From NCBI RefSeq assembly GCF_004341395.1, contig NZ_SLXT01000013.1, positions 1 through 64,000 on the forward strand: a stretch of 64,000 nucleotides of DNA. Direction: 5' to 3'. This document shows, one piece after another, positions 54,308 through 63,713 of this stretch. The notes under the pieces were generated by a model. The model had not been told where the DNA came from. It saw only the letters and a program-made list of their open reading frames with translations, and did not search any database. The DNA is from Heliophilum fasciatum (lineage in GTDB: Bacteria > Bacillota > Desulfitobacteriia > Heliobacteriales > Heliobacteriaceae). The translations under genes were made by a program, and so were the position numbers. Every line of letters begins with the position of its first letter. Positions within the stretch are counted from its first letter, which is position 1.

Positions 54308-57175
54308 ATGGCCAACGCCCGAAACTCATCCGAAAAACCTCAGCACAAACGTCCATATCGGCTTTTTCGGAATGTGAAAACGGTCATGGATAGAGCCCGT
54401 CTAGCATCGCTCGAAAAAAATTACGAACTTTACCGTACATTAGCAGAAGCAGCGGACGATTATATTTTTCTAATTGATCGCGCCGGCATCCTGCGCTATG
54501 CCAACCAAGCCTTTGCCCAACGATATCATTTACCGGTTGCCGCTCTTGTCGGCAACCCGATGAGCAACTTGTTTCCCGGCGATACAGGTGTTCGATTTAA
54601 AGCCAACCGTGATCAGGTACTTGCAACCGGAAACTCAATAACCATTCAAGAAAAAGTATCCTTGCGTAATGGTGACTTCTGGCTTGACACAAAGCTCGTC
54701 CCGATCAAAGGAGCTAACGGCCAAGTCGATGCGATCCTGGGCATAGCCCGCGATATTACCGAACGTCACCTGGCGGAAGAAGCGCGTAAAACAGCCGAAA
54801 TCGAGTATAAATGGTTCTCGACCATTTTAGAAGCCAGCGTCAACGAGATCTATATCCTCTACCCGCATACCTTCAACTTTCGTTATGCCAATGCCAGTGC
54901 GATCAATCAATTGGGCTATTCCATGGAAGAACTTACGTGCATGACACCCTTTGATATCATGCCGTCACTGACGGAAACAACGTTTAACAGCTACTTAGCA
55001 TCCTTAATCAAAGGCGAACAAGAGAAAATTTCTTATGAATTGTTTCATCAGCGGAAAGACGGTTCCACCTACCCTGTCGAAATTCATATTCAACTGGTCC
55101 ATTATGGCGATACCCAATTCCTTTTGGCGATGGGGATTGACGTAACGGAACGCCGTCAGGCCCAGTTGGATCTGGCAAAATCCCAAACCCGCTATCACCA
55201 AGCCATTGAAGCATCAATGGAAGGCTTTGGGATGTTTGACAACAAACAGCGGATTATTGATTGTAACGAATCGCTGTGCCACATGCTCGAATATGAGCAT
55301 CATGAATGCATCGGCAAAAATCTTAGTGATTTTTTGACCGAAGAATCAATAGCAATTTTGAATCGGCAATACGATTTGATCTCCTTACCACCGAAGCAGG
55401 TCTACGATTTTGAGGTTCGTACCCAATCAGGAAAGCTCATCCCGACCCGGTTTCATGTATCTGCCCATCACAATGAAGCGGGGGAATTAGTTTATTCGTA
55501 CGCCTTCATTACCAACATGAGTGATACCAAGCAGATCCAAGCTGATCTGTTCCAGGCCAAGGAAGGAGCGGAGAAGGCCAATCTTGCCAAAAGCAACTTC
55601 CTGGCCACTATGAGCCATGAGATTCGCACACCCCTGAACGGCGTCATAGGCCTGACCGAACTGCTGTTGGATACACCACTCGAGCCGCAACAACGAGAGA
55701 TCGTTGAATCCATTATCATCTCTGCCAACTTGCTACTAGCCATCATTAACGACATTTTAGATTTTTCCAAGATTGAAGCCGGCAAGATGACCATCGAAAG
55801 CATCGATTTTAATCTTTATAAAATCGTGCAAGAAACGGCTAAGATATTGTTGCCTACGGCGATGGAAAAGGGACTGTTACTTAATTTACACATTGATCCC
55901 GCTGTGATGCCCATGGTCAATGGCGATCCCATTCATCTGAAACAAATTCTCTTTAATCTCATCGGCAATGCGATTAAGTTCACCGAACATGGACGTGTCG
56001 AGATATCGCTTACCGCGGCCGATCAACAAGATGGTGCACAAACGATCCGTTTCGCCATTCAGGATACGGGAATCGGCATTTCCGAAGAAAATCAATGCGA
56101 TTTATTTGAACCTTTTATCCAAGGAGAAAAATCAACAACCCGAAAATATGGCGGAACCGGCTTGGGTTTAGCCATCACTAACCGGCTTGTGCAACTGATG
56201 CACGGCGATATGGGCGTGCAAAGTCACCAAGGAAAGGGAACTTGTTTTTGGTTTACGATAACCTTCCAACCAGCAAAACAACCGATGGTCGCAGTTCAGG
56301 ACCATCTCCCCATCAGTAGCATCGACGCAAGCATACCTCCTGCCATGCGCAAGGTTTTGCTTGTAGAGGATAACGTAATTAATATCACCATTGCCTCTAC
56401 GCAGTTAGAGAAGCTTGGTTTTTCCGTAACCGTCGCAACCAACGGCCAAGAAGCCCTCGATGCCTTGTCCAAGGATGATTATTCACTGGTTTTTATGGAT
56501 TGTCAGATGCCGGTCATGGATGGTTATGAAGCAACGCGCCGTATCCGGCAAACAGAAAAAGGCAAAAAGATCCTCATCATCGCTATGACTGCCTTTGCCA
56601 TGCAAGGCGATCGGGAAAAATGTTTGGCTGCCGGCATGGATGATTATCTTTCCAAGCCCCTCAACAAATCCATCCTGCAAAAAATGTTGCAGCGCTGGCT
56701 TAAGGTGGCCCCGCAATCTTCACTCCCCGTCGCCAATGCTAATGCCGCCGTCAGTGCCGTCGACAAAGCTGCTGCTGCCGATGCCCCTGCCAATGCCTCC
56801 CCTGATGAGCAACTCTTTGCCGGCATCCCTACCGTTGACTTCGAGCTCCTCAAGGAGTATCAGGACCTGGATAGCGGAGAACAACCGAGCTTAGTCGCCC
56901 GATTGCTTGAGACATTTCTCGGCGAGTCAAAAGAACTGTTACTTCAGATCGAACAGGCCCTTAATGCTGCTGATGCCGCAAAACTTATGAAAACGGCCCA
57001 CAGCCTCAAATCGGCCTCGGCAGCGCTGGGGGCTCTGCGTCTGTCATCGATGTGTGCTCATTACGAAGCCGCAGGGCGAGCCAACGATCTGGGCAAGGTC
57101 GTGAACTTTTCCGTCCTTCGCGCGGAATGGACGGAAGTAAGAAAAATTTTCATGGACCTCATCTTGCAACAGTGA
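54308..57175 (+). CDS. Cytosolic hybrid histidine kinase (PAS-PAS-PAS-HisKA-HATPase-REC-HPt)
   Basis: 955 residues with no membrane segment. Three PAS domains (about 40-155, 165-285 and 290-410) sense an unknown intracellular signal; PAS1 and PAS2 end in DITER and DVTER, typical PAC ends. HisKA carries SHEIRTPLNG with its His near 436. HATPase boxes are NAIKFT, DTGIGI and GGTGLGLAIT. The receiver has Asp near 731 in FMDCQMPVMDG. A Val/Ala-rich linker leads to HPt with TAHSLKSASA near 896. It is a complete phosphorelay in one chain without a nearby output regulator. ATG 54308 follows AAGGAG. Confidence 0.95.
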   Translation: MANARNSSEKPQHKRPYRLFRNVKTVMDRARLASLEKNYELYRTLAEAADDYIFLIDRAGILRYANQAFAQRYHLPVAALVGNPMSNLFPGDTGVRFKANRDQVLATGNSITIQEKVSLRNGDFWLDTKLVPIKGANGQVDAILGIARDITERHLAEEARKTAEIEYKWFSTILEASVNEIYILYPHTFNFRYANASAINQLGYSMEELTCMTPFDIMPSLTETTFNSYLASLIKGEQEKISYELFHQRKDGSTYPVEIHIQLVHYGDTQFLLAMGIDVTERRQAQLDLAKSQTRYHQAIEASMEGFGMFDNKQRIIDCNESLCHMLEYEHHECIGKNLSDFLTEESIAILNRQYDLISLPPKQVYDFEVRTQSGKLIPTRFHVSAHHNEAGELVYSYAFITNMSDTKQIQADLFQAKEGAEKANLAKSNFLATMSHEIRTPLNGVIGLTELLLDTPLEPQQREIVESIIISANLLLAIINDILDFSKIEAGKMTIESIDFNLYKIVQETAKILLPTAMEKGLLLNLHIDPAVMPMVNGDPIHLKQILFNLIGNAIKFTEHGRVEISLTAADQQDGAQTIRFAIQDTGIGISEENQCDLFEPFIQGEKSTTRKYGGTGLGLAITNRLVQLMHGDMGVQSHQGKGTCFWFTITFQPAKQPMVAVQDHLPISSIDASIPPAMRKVLLVEDNVINITIASTQLEKLGFSVTVATNGQEALDALSKDDYSLVFMDCQMPVMDGYEATRRIRQTEKGKKILIIAMTAFAMQGDREKCLAAGMDDYLSKPLNKSILQKMLQRWLKVAPQSSLPVANANAAVSAVDKAAAADAPANASPDEQLFAGIPTVDFELLKEYQDLDSGEQPSLVARLLETFLGESKELLLQIEQALNAADAAKLMKTAHSLKSASAALGALRLSSMCAHYEAAGRANDLGKVVNFSVLRAEWTEVRKIFMDLILQQ

Positions 57176-57207
57176 GAAAAAACCCGGCTCAAGTCCGGGT
57201 TTTTCTC
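57176..57207 (+). terminator. Terminator of the PAS hybrid kinase gene
   Basis: A short AAAAACCCGG/CCGGGTTTTT stem (57178-57204) is followed by a T-rich stretch directly after the stop codon. Confidence 0.85.
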
Positions 57208-57270
57208 CTTCCATTAAACTCTTGAGAAGCAACAAAAAGGATGTAAAGATTCGACGGAAGAAGGTTCGCT

Positions 57271-58023
57271 ATGTTGTCTGAAGAATTGCTGGAGTACCCG
57301 ATTATCGACTGCCATGCCCATCTATTGCCCGATCTGGATGACGGCGCTGCCTTCTGGGATGACGCCCTGATCATGGCGCGGCAAGCCGTTCAGTCTGGAA
57401 CCCAGGTGATGGTAATGACTCCTCATTTCCGCCAGCGTCGCTATGATAATCATCGTAAAAAAATCCTCCATCAACTTGACCAATTCCAATACCGGTTGCG
57501 CAAAGCCGCCATTCCCCTAACCGTACTGGCCGGCGCCGAAATAGCCTACGATCCGGCGATCCCCCACTTGTTCGATCAAGGAATCGTGCAGTCCTTTGCC
57601 GACTTACGCACGCACCTGTTGATCGAACTGCCTTTTAATGATGTCCCTCCGGAAGTGGATGAACTTCTTGATCAGCTTTCCCACCGCCAGATCACGGCGA
57701 TCATCGCCCATCCCGAGCGTTGCCGGCCCGTCCAGCAGGCCCCGTCGCTTCTCCTCCGGTGGCGTACGCAAGGTGTCCTCTTTCAACTCAACGGTGAATC
57801 CTTAACCGGACAGGCCGGTCCTGAAGCACAAGCCTGTGCCCGGCAGCTTTTATCAATGAACCTGATCGATCTGATCGGTTCCGATGCCCATCATCCCATG
57901 AAGCGTTCTGCCAGCCTTGCTGCCGCCCGGACGGATCTCCTGAAGCATCTCCCGCCGGCACAAGTCCAGGCAATTTTATACAGCAATGCCGCAGCTCTTC
58001 TCCAAATCACCGACCCGTCGTGA
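57271..58023 (+). CDS. CpsB/YwqE-type PHP-family tyrosine-protein phosphatase
   Basis: 250 residues of the PHP metal-dependent fold. It has DCHAHLLPDLDDG (first metal motif) near residue 12, TPHFRQ near 52, GAEIAYDP, ELPFNDVP, AHPERCRPV near 149 and SDAHHP near 210. Family members remove phosphate from tyrosine residues of BY-kinases that control exopolysaccharide export; no BY-kinase gene lies in the window. It follows the PAS hybrid kinase by 95 bp after a terminator, so it probably has its own promoter. Confidence 0.93.
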   Translation: MLSEELLEYPIIDCHAHLLPDLDDGAAFWDDALIMARQAVQSGTQVMVMTPHFRQRRYDNHRKKILHQLDQFQYRLRKAAIPLTVLAGAEIAYDPAIPHLFDQGIVQSFADLRTHLLIELPFNDVPPEVDELLDQLSHRQITAIIAHPERCRPVQQAPSLLLRWRTQGVLFQLNGESLTGQAGPEAQACARQLLSMNLIDLIGSDAHHPMKRSASLAAARTDLLKHLPPAQVQAILYSNAAALLQITDPS

Positions 58024-58105
58024 TCCAACAGCACCGCAACCGTCTGCTGCGTAACTGCACAAGGGATCTTCTCGTATGGTCACTGCTGTCGCAAAGAGTA
58101 GGTAT

Positions 58106-58164
58106 ACATAAAAGGCCAAGGCGCACCGTTCGATGAGCGTTCGGTGCGCCTTGGCCTTTTATGT
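58106..58164. terminator. Very long perfect-stem bidirectional terminator
   Basis: A perfect 23-bp stem (58106-58128 with 58142-58164) with a 13-base loop has A-run and T-run flanks. It separates the phosphatase gene (plus) from the CoA-ligase gene (minus). Its length is well above that of other terminators in the window. Confidence 0.9.
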
Positions 58165-58195
58165 GCATCGTGACTGATTTTCTTGCTGCCGGCAG

Positions 58196-59857
58196 CTAGG
58201 CCCCAGCCTGCGAATTCTCCGCCGGCACTGCCGTGCTTAAGTTGCGCAGTACATAGCGACGGATTTTCCCGGAAGCCGTCCGGGGCAGGGAGTCCACAAA
58301 CTCAATCCAGCGCGGATATTTGTAAGGGGCGGCACTTTTCTTCACGTGATTCTGCAGCTCTTTGACCATTGCCGGCCCCGGCTCAAAGCCTGGTTTCAGC
58401 ACCACAAAGGCTTTGGGTTTGGATAAACCGTCTTCATCGATATGGCCGATCACGACGCTTTCCAGGACGGCCGGGTGTTCCATCAGGATGTTTTCCACTT
58501 CCATTGGAGACACCCAGATGCCGCCGGCTTTCAGCATGTCATCACTGCGTCCTACATGCCAGTAGTACCCCTCGGCATCCTTATAGTATTTGTCGCCCGT
58601 ATTGATCCAGGATCCCTGAAAAGTTTCCTTGCTTTTCTCATGCTTGTTCCAATAGCCGGCAGCTGCGCTGTCCCCGCTGACCATGAGGTTGCCTATCTCA
58701 CCGACCGGTACTTCCCGGCCCTCGCTGATGATGCGCGCTCTGTACCCTGGAACCAGCGTCCCTGAACTGCCGGCCTTGTACGCGCCAGGCTTGTTGGTAA
58801 TGAAAATGTGGGCCATTTCGGTGGAACCGATACCATCATAGATGGGAAGGCCAAACGTAGCCAGCCATTGTTCAAAGATCGGACGCGGCAACGCTTCGCC
58901 GGCTGACGCACAGAAGCGAATGCTGGACAGGTCATACCGCTGTGCCGCCTCAGGAACCTGCAAAATTGCCGTATAGGAAGTGGGAACACCAAAATACAGC
59001 GTAGGGCGGTATTTTTGGACAATCTCCAGCACCTTCACCGGTTCCGGCCGGTACGGATTAAGCACAGTGGCAGCCCCAGCGCCAAAGGGAAAATAAAGGG
59101 CATTACCAAGCCCATAGGCAAAGAAAAGACGCGCCACGGAATAGGTAATATCATTTTCGGTGATGTTCAAAACATGGCGCCCATAGGTGGCAGAACAGAC
59201 GATCATGTCATGATGCAGGTGAATTGTCCCTTTGGGGAATCCTGTCGTTCCCGATGAATAAAGCCAAAAGGCTGCTTCATCGGCTGATGTAGCCTCGGGC
59301 TCTAAAAACGGTTTCGCTCCAGCTAGTGCTTCATCCCAGTCATAAAGACCCAGATCAGTGGGCACCGTAAATGATTGAGGATTCTCCAACGGCGGCACGA
59401 CCAGGATGTGCTGCAAATACGACAACTGATGCTTCACTTCCAACAGCCCTGGCAGTAATTCCGCAGAAACAACGGCAGCTGTGGCCCGTGAGTCCTGGAG
59501 AATATAAAGATAGTCCGCCGGTGTCAGCAGCGTGTTCACCGGAATCGGTACAGCCCCTATTTTCATGGCCCCGAAAAAGGCGGCTGCAAAAGCGGGACAA
59601 TCCAAAAGCAGCAACAACACCCGTTGTTCCCGCAGGATGCCAAGAGAACGCAAGGTATTGCCGGCACGATTGACCATTTCGGCAACTTGACCATACGTAA
59701 AGGTCTGATCCAAATAGTAGATCGCCGTCTTTTCACCGCGCCCTTCCTCGATATGGCGATCCACATAATAAACGGCAGCATTCAATACAGGTGTCCAACT
59801 GACATGCCCCGCCGGGGTTTCATGGACAAAAACCTGATGTTGTCCCAGGCTCATCAT
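58196..59857 (-). CDS. Benzoate-CoA ligase-family AMP-forming acyl-CoA synthetase
   Basis: 553 residues, as is usual for the family. The AMP-binding P-loop is YSSGTTGFPKGT near 193. Further motifs are DITYSVARLFFAYGLGN, IGSTEMAHIF (A5), NTGDKYYKDAEGYYWHVGRSDDMLKAGG (quoted as GDKYYKDAEGYYWHVGR) and the catalytic Lys in SGKIRRYVL near 535. The FAYGLGN and STEMAHIF motifs are characteristic of aryl-CoA ligases of benzoate or hydroxybenzoate type. It activates an aromatic or short carboxylate to CoA. ATG 59857 has GGAGGAG upstream. It is the last gene of the CoA-dependent operon. Confidence 0.93.
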   Translation of the reverse strand: MMSLGQHQVFVHETPAGHVSWTPVLNAAVYYVDRHIEEGRGEKTAIYYLDQTFTYGQVAEMVNRAGNTLRSLGILREQRVLLLLLDCPAFAAAFFGAMKIGAVPIPVNTLLTPADYLYILQDSRATAAVVSAELLPGLLEVKHQLSYLQHILVVPPLENPQSFTVPTDLGLYDWDEALAGAKPFLEPEATSADEAAFWLYSSGTTGFPKGTIHLHHDMIVCSATYGRHVLNITENDITYSVARLFFAYGLGNALYFPFGAGAATVLNPYRPEPVKVLEIVQKYRPTLYFGVPTSYTAILQVPEAAQRYDLSSIRFCASAGEALPRPIFEQWLATFGLPIYDGIGSTEMAHIFITNKPGAYKAGSSGTLVPGYRARIISEGREVPVGEIGNLMVSGDSAAAGYWNKHEKSKETFQGSWINTGDKYYKDAEGYYWHVGRSDDMLKAGGIWVSPMEVENILMEHPAVLESVVIGHIDEDGLSKPKAFVVLKPGFEPGPAMVKELQNHVKKSAAPYKYPRWIEFVDSLPRTASGKIRRYVLRNLSTAVPAENSQAGA

Positions 59858-59946
59858 TTTTTCTCCTCCCCTAAATGCCCCCGTTCGGTGAGCAATTTTT
59901 CAAACCCCGTTGCGGATCGCGTTCCTATCGTTCTCGGCCATTCGCA

Positions 59947-61086
59947 TCAACGCAAAATCTGATTGGCGATGACCAAGCGCTGGATCTGGTTGGTTCCTTC
60001 ATAGATCTGCAGGATCTTGGCATCACGCATCCACTTTTCTACGGGATACTCGCGTGAATAACCATACCCGCCCAGCACTTGTACGGCATCGGTCGTCACT
60101 TTCATCGCCACATCCGTGGCATAAGCCTTGCACATGGCCGACTCCAGTGTATAGGGCAGGCCCTGATCCTTAAGCATCGCTGCTTTCAGGGTCAACAGCC
60201 GTGCTGTTTCGATGGCCATGGCCATATCGGCCAAGATCGTTTGGATCGCTTGGAAAGAAGCAATCGGTTTGCCAAATTGAACGCGCTCCTTGGCATAGTG
60301 AAGCGCCGTCTCATAGGCCGCCCGGGCTACACCCACCGCCATGGCCGCCACCGACGGCCGGGAGATATCGAGCGTTTTCATAGCCAGCTTAAAACCGTCC
60401 CCTTCTGCACCAAGACGGTTGGCTGCCGGCACCCGTACTTCTTCCAGGATGACTTCCGTCGTATTGGAAGCCCGGATCCCCATTTTTTTCTCTTTTTTTC
60501 CGGTCGACAGTCCGGCTGTGCCGCGCTCAACCACAAAGGTCGACAAGCCTTTCGCCCCCTGGCTGCGATCGGTAGCGGCGAACACTACATACACATCGGC
60601 CAGATCACCGTTGGTGATAAAACATTTGCGACCCTGGAGCACATACTCGTCGCCCTCGCGGTGCGCTGTTGTCGCCAAACTGGCCACATCGGATCCGGCA
60701 TTCGGTTCCGTCAAGGCGAAAGCCGCCATCGCTCCCGCTTCCACCTGTGGCCGCAAAAACCGTTCTTTTTGTTCATCCGTGCCGGCGATCAAAAGCGGGT
60801 AACTGCCCAGGGAATTGCCGCCGATCGACGTGGCAATCCCCGCACAGCCCCAGGCCAGTTCTTCGTTGATCAAACAAGTGGATACGGCATCAATGTCCGT
60901 ACCGCCATGGGCTTCCGGCACGGCAATGTTCCACAGGCCGACCTCAACCGCCTTTTGCGCCAGCTCGGACCGGGGAAAGCTTTCTTTTTCATCCCAATCC
61001 GGCGCATAGGGACGGATTTCATGGGCAGCAAAATCATGGGCCAGATCGCGCAGCGCCAGTTGCTCTTCCGTTAACAATAGATTCAC
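59947..61086 (-). CDS. Acyl-CoA dehydrogenase
   Basis: 379 residues, exactly the family size, when started at GTG 61086. That codon has GGAGGT seven bases upstream, although the frame opens as far as 61239. FAD and substrate motifs are FALTEPNAGSDVAS, KCFITNG and GVARAAYETALHYAKERVQFG (quoted as YAKERVQFGKPIASFQ). The catalytic Glu is in YEGTNQIQRLVIANQIL near the C-terminus. It inserts the alpha-beta double bond into an acyl-CoA and passes electrons to ETF, which is not encoded in the window. It lies between the hydroxyacyl-CoA dehydrogenase and the CoA ligase genes. Confidence 0.95.
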   Translation of the reverse strand: MNLLLTEEQLALRDLAHDFAAHEIRPYAPDWDEKESFPRSELAQKAVEVGLWNIAVPEAHGGTDIDAVSTCLINEELAWGCAGIATSIGGNSLGSYPLLIAGTDEQKERFLRPQVEAGAMAAFALTEPNAGSDVASLATTAHREGDEYVLQGRKCFITNGDLADVYVVFAATDRSQGAKGLSTFVVERGTAGLSTGKKEKKMGIRASNTTEVILEEVRVPAANRLGAEGDGFKLAMKTLDISRPSVAAMAVGVARAAYETALHYAKERVQFGKPIASFQAIQTILADMAMAIETARLLTLKAAMLKDQGLPYTLESAMCKAYATDVAMKVTTDAVQVLGGYGYSREYPVEKWMRDAKILQIYEGTNQIQRLVIANQILR

Positions 61087-61135
61087 TGATTCCACCTCCA
61101 TATCGGACATCAAGGGGTGTAATGACCAATGACGG

Positions 61136-61990
61136 TTAATAGGAAAAGAAGCCGCTGCCGGTCTTGCGTCCCAGTTGGTTGGCTCGAACCCGCTGCTTGA
61201 TCGCTTGCGGTGCACCATACTGGGGATTACGGAATTCATCAGCTAAATACTCCATGACAAAATAGGAAATATCGATACCTGTAAAATCCATTAATTCAAA
61301 GGGACCCATTGGATAATTTAGCCCCATTTTTACTGCAGTGTCAATATCCTCTGCCGTCGCCACGCCCTCATCGAGCAAGCGGGCCGCTTCGACAAATTGC
61401 GGGATCATGATCCGGTTGACAATGAATCCCGGCGAATCTTTTTTGACTTCCACCGTCTTCTTGCCAAAGGATTGGGCCAACTCCGTCGCCGTAGCGATCG
61501 TTTCGTCGGAAGTCTGCAAGCCCCGGATCACTTCGACGAGTCGCATGATCTGTGCCGGGTTAAAAAAATGCATGCCACAGACTTTATCGGGGCGTTTTGT
61601 CGCCGCCGCAATCGTCGTAATCGACATGGATGAGGTGTTCGTCGCCAAGATCACTTCCGGTCGGCATACTTGATCGAGAGTCTGGAAAATTTCTTTTTTC
61701 AGATCAAGATTTTCAATGGCCGCTTCAATGACCAAATCAGCACTAGCCAGATCCGCCAGATCGGTCGTTCCTTTGATACGCCCGATCGCCGCCTGGCGAG
61801 CATCCTCGGTCATCTTGCCTTTCTTCACGGAATGGGCCATGAATTTATCCATATTTTGCAGCGACCGTTCAATGAATTTTTGATCAATATCGCGCAGGAT
61901 CACTTGATATCCGGCCATCGCGGCTACATGGGCAATGCCTGTACCCATGGCGCCGGCACCGACAACACCGATCGTTTGAATCGTCATCAT
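61136..61990 (-). CDS. 3-hydroxybutyryl-CoA (3-hydroxyacyl-CoA) dehydrogenase
   Basis: 284 residues. The Rossmann loop is GVVGAGAMGTGIAH, the catalytic His is in HFFNPAQIMRLVEV, and GFIVNRIMIPQFVEA starts the C-terminal helical domain. It oxidises 3-hydroxyacyl-CoA with NAD. Three ATG codons stand in a row at 61993, 61990 and 61987. GGGAG lies three, six and nine bases upstream respectively, so 61990 or 61987 is the probable start. The next upstream gene is the acyl-CoA ligase, 53 bp away. Confidence 0.95.
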   Translation of the reverse strand: MMTIQTIGVVGAGAMGTGIAHVAAMAGYQVILRDIDQKFIERSLQNMDKFMAHSVKKGKMTEDARQAAIGRIKGTTDLADLASADLVIEAAIENLDLKKEIFQTLDQVCRPEVILATNTSSMSITTIAAATKRPDKVCGMHFFNPAQIMRLVEVIRGLQTSDETIATATELAQSFGKKTVEVKKDSPGFIVNRIMIPQFVEAARLLDEGVATAEDIDTAVKMGLNYPMGPFELMDFTGIDISYFVMEYLADEFRNPQYGAPQAIKQRVRANQLGRKTGSGFFSY

Positions 61991-62042
61991 CATCGTCTCC
62001 CTTACGCTGTTGGTAATCTTCATGCCGGACAAACAGCCGGCT

Positions 62043-63671
62043 TTATTTCGATAACATTTCCTTGATGGCCACCTTGCGGATCTTACCGCTGGCGGTCGTC
62101 GGAAACTCTTCAAAGAACTCCACATGATCGGGAACTTTAAAATCGGCTAACCGTTCGCGGCAGTACCGGCGGAGTTCCTCCACCGTAACTGATGCCCCTG
62201 GCTTGAGGCGGACGCACGCCGTGGAACGCTCACCCAGCACCGGATCGGGCAGGCCGATTACGACCGCTTCCATCACCGCCGGGTGATGGTAAAGCACTTC
62301 TTCCACCTCGGCGGGATAGATATTAAAGCCGCCGCGAATGACGACTTCTTTTCTCCGTCCGGTGATACGCAAGAACCCACGTTCGTCGAGCATGCCCAGA
62401 TCGCCGGTGAAAAACCAACCATCCGCTGTGAGCGCTTGTGCTGTCTCTTCCGGTTGCTTATAGTACCCTTGCATGACACCATAGGACCGGCAAGCAATCT
62501 CGCCGACGCGATTGATGCCCATATCCCGATACAGATTGTCGACGATTTTTATTTCCACACCCGGCATCGGTCGTCCCACCGTCTCCGCCCGGTCTGTATC
62601 ATCGTCATCAAAACGTGTGATCGTCAACGCCGGCGACGTTTCGGTCAGTCCATAGGCAATGCAGATATTGCAGCCCATCCGTGAACGGATGGCGCGAACC
62701 ACTTCCACCGGACAAGGTGCGCCAGCAATGATCCCCGTTCGCATCGTGCTTAAGTTATAGCGGGCAAAATCGCTATGATTCAGTTCCAGAACGAACATGG
62801 TTGGTACGCCGTTATGGACAGTGATGCGTTCCCGTTCAATCAGTTCCAACGCTGTTGCTGCCTTGAAACTTTCCATCAGCACTTGCGTACCCCGGCAGAT
62901 GACCGCCGCCAGCGCCGTCGGCCCCATCCCAAAGACATGAAAGAGTGGAACCGCCACGAGAAACACATCATCCGGTGTACATTCCATCAACTGCGCCGTA
63001 ACGGCTGTTGTTTCCACCAAATTACGGTGGGAGAGCATCGCCCCTTTGGGCATGCCGGTTGTTCCCGAAGTATAAAGAATCGCAAAGGTATCTTTCTCCA
63101 GTTGCATTGGTGCCGGAAAAGATCCGGCGTATCGGCCCGATTGTACAACTTTTTCAAAATCAACGATATCCGGCTCTTCCGGCGAAAGTTCCTGCACCGG
63201 ACGCGCTACGATCAACTTCTTCAGCGCCGCCAAATCATGGCGAAGAGCGGAAAACATATCGAGCAGCGCCGCTTCCCCAACGCGCTCGGCCGTAATGACG
63301 GTGCCGGTGCCGGAATTGTCGAGAATATAAGCTACTTCTGATTGTTTGTAACGGGTATTGAGCGGAATAAAAATCGCACCGATCAGTCCGATGGCGAAGT
63401 AGGCCACCAAAAACTCATGCCAGTTCGGCAAACAAACAGCAACCCGATCACCTCGAACCACCCCGAGTTGCCGAAGCCCTCCGGCAAAATCCTGCACTTG
63501 CTTCCAGAGCTCTTCGTAGGTGATGCGCCGGTCACCGTCAACGATGGCCACTTTCCCTGGCTCGATGCGTGCCGCTTCGGCTAACACCGCCGGAATGCTC
63601 ATCTTCCGCAGGCGCTCGTAATCGACGGTATTCGTTACATCCGTCCGATTCACACTGGCAATCGCCGCCAT
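62043..63671 (-). CDS. Long-chain-type acyl-CoA ligase (FadD family)
   Basis: 542 residues. The P-loop is LYTSGTTGMPKGAMLSH near 206. It has YGLTETSPALTITR (A5), GWFFTGDLGMLDERGFLRITGRRKEVVIRGG (quoted as TGDLGMLDERGFLRITGRR) and the C-terminal catalytic Lys in SGKIRKVAIKEM. It activates fatty or other carboxylic acids to CoA thioesters. It is a different family branch from the benzoate-type ligase of the same operon, so the pathway may accept more than one acid. ATG 63671 has a GGGGG site at long spacing; ATG at residue 24 (MSIPAVLAEAAR) is an alternative. Confidence 0.93.
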   Translation of the reverse strand: MAAIASVNRTDVTNTVDYERLRKMSIPAVLAEAARIEPGKVAIVDGDRRITYEELWKQVQDFAGGLRQLGVVRGDRVAVCLPNWHEFLVAYFAIGLIGAIFIPLNTRYKQSEVAYILDNSGTGTVITAERVGEAALLDMFSALRHDLAALKKLIVARPVQELSPEEPDIVDFEKVVQSGRYAGSFPAPMQLEKDTFAILYTSGTTGMPKGAMLSHRNLVETTAVTAQLMECTPDDVFLVAVPLFHVFGMGPTALAAVICRGTQVLMESFKAATALELIERERITVHNGVPTMFVLELNHSDFARYNLSTMRTGIIAGAPCPVEVVRAIRSRMGCNICIAYGLTETSPALTITRFDDDDTDRAETVGRPMPGVEIKIVDNLYRDMGINRVGEIACRSYGVMQGYYKQPEETAQALTADGWFFTGDLGMLDERGFLRITGRRKEVVIRGGFNIYPAEVEEVLYHHPAVMEAVVIGLPDPVLGERSTACVRLKPGASVTVEELRRYCRERLADFKVPDHVEFFEEFPTTASGKIRKVAIKEMLSK

Positions 63672-63713
63672 ACGTTTCCAGCCCCCTTCGAAAAACTAAT
63701 TTTGGATTCCCCT

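Noticed and set aside
60079-61074. Long plus-strand open frame (331 codons) opposite the acyl-CoA dehydrogenase
   Set aside because: It is antisense to a complete, highly conserved enzyme gene and shows no recognisable domain.
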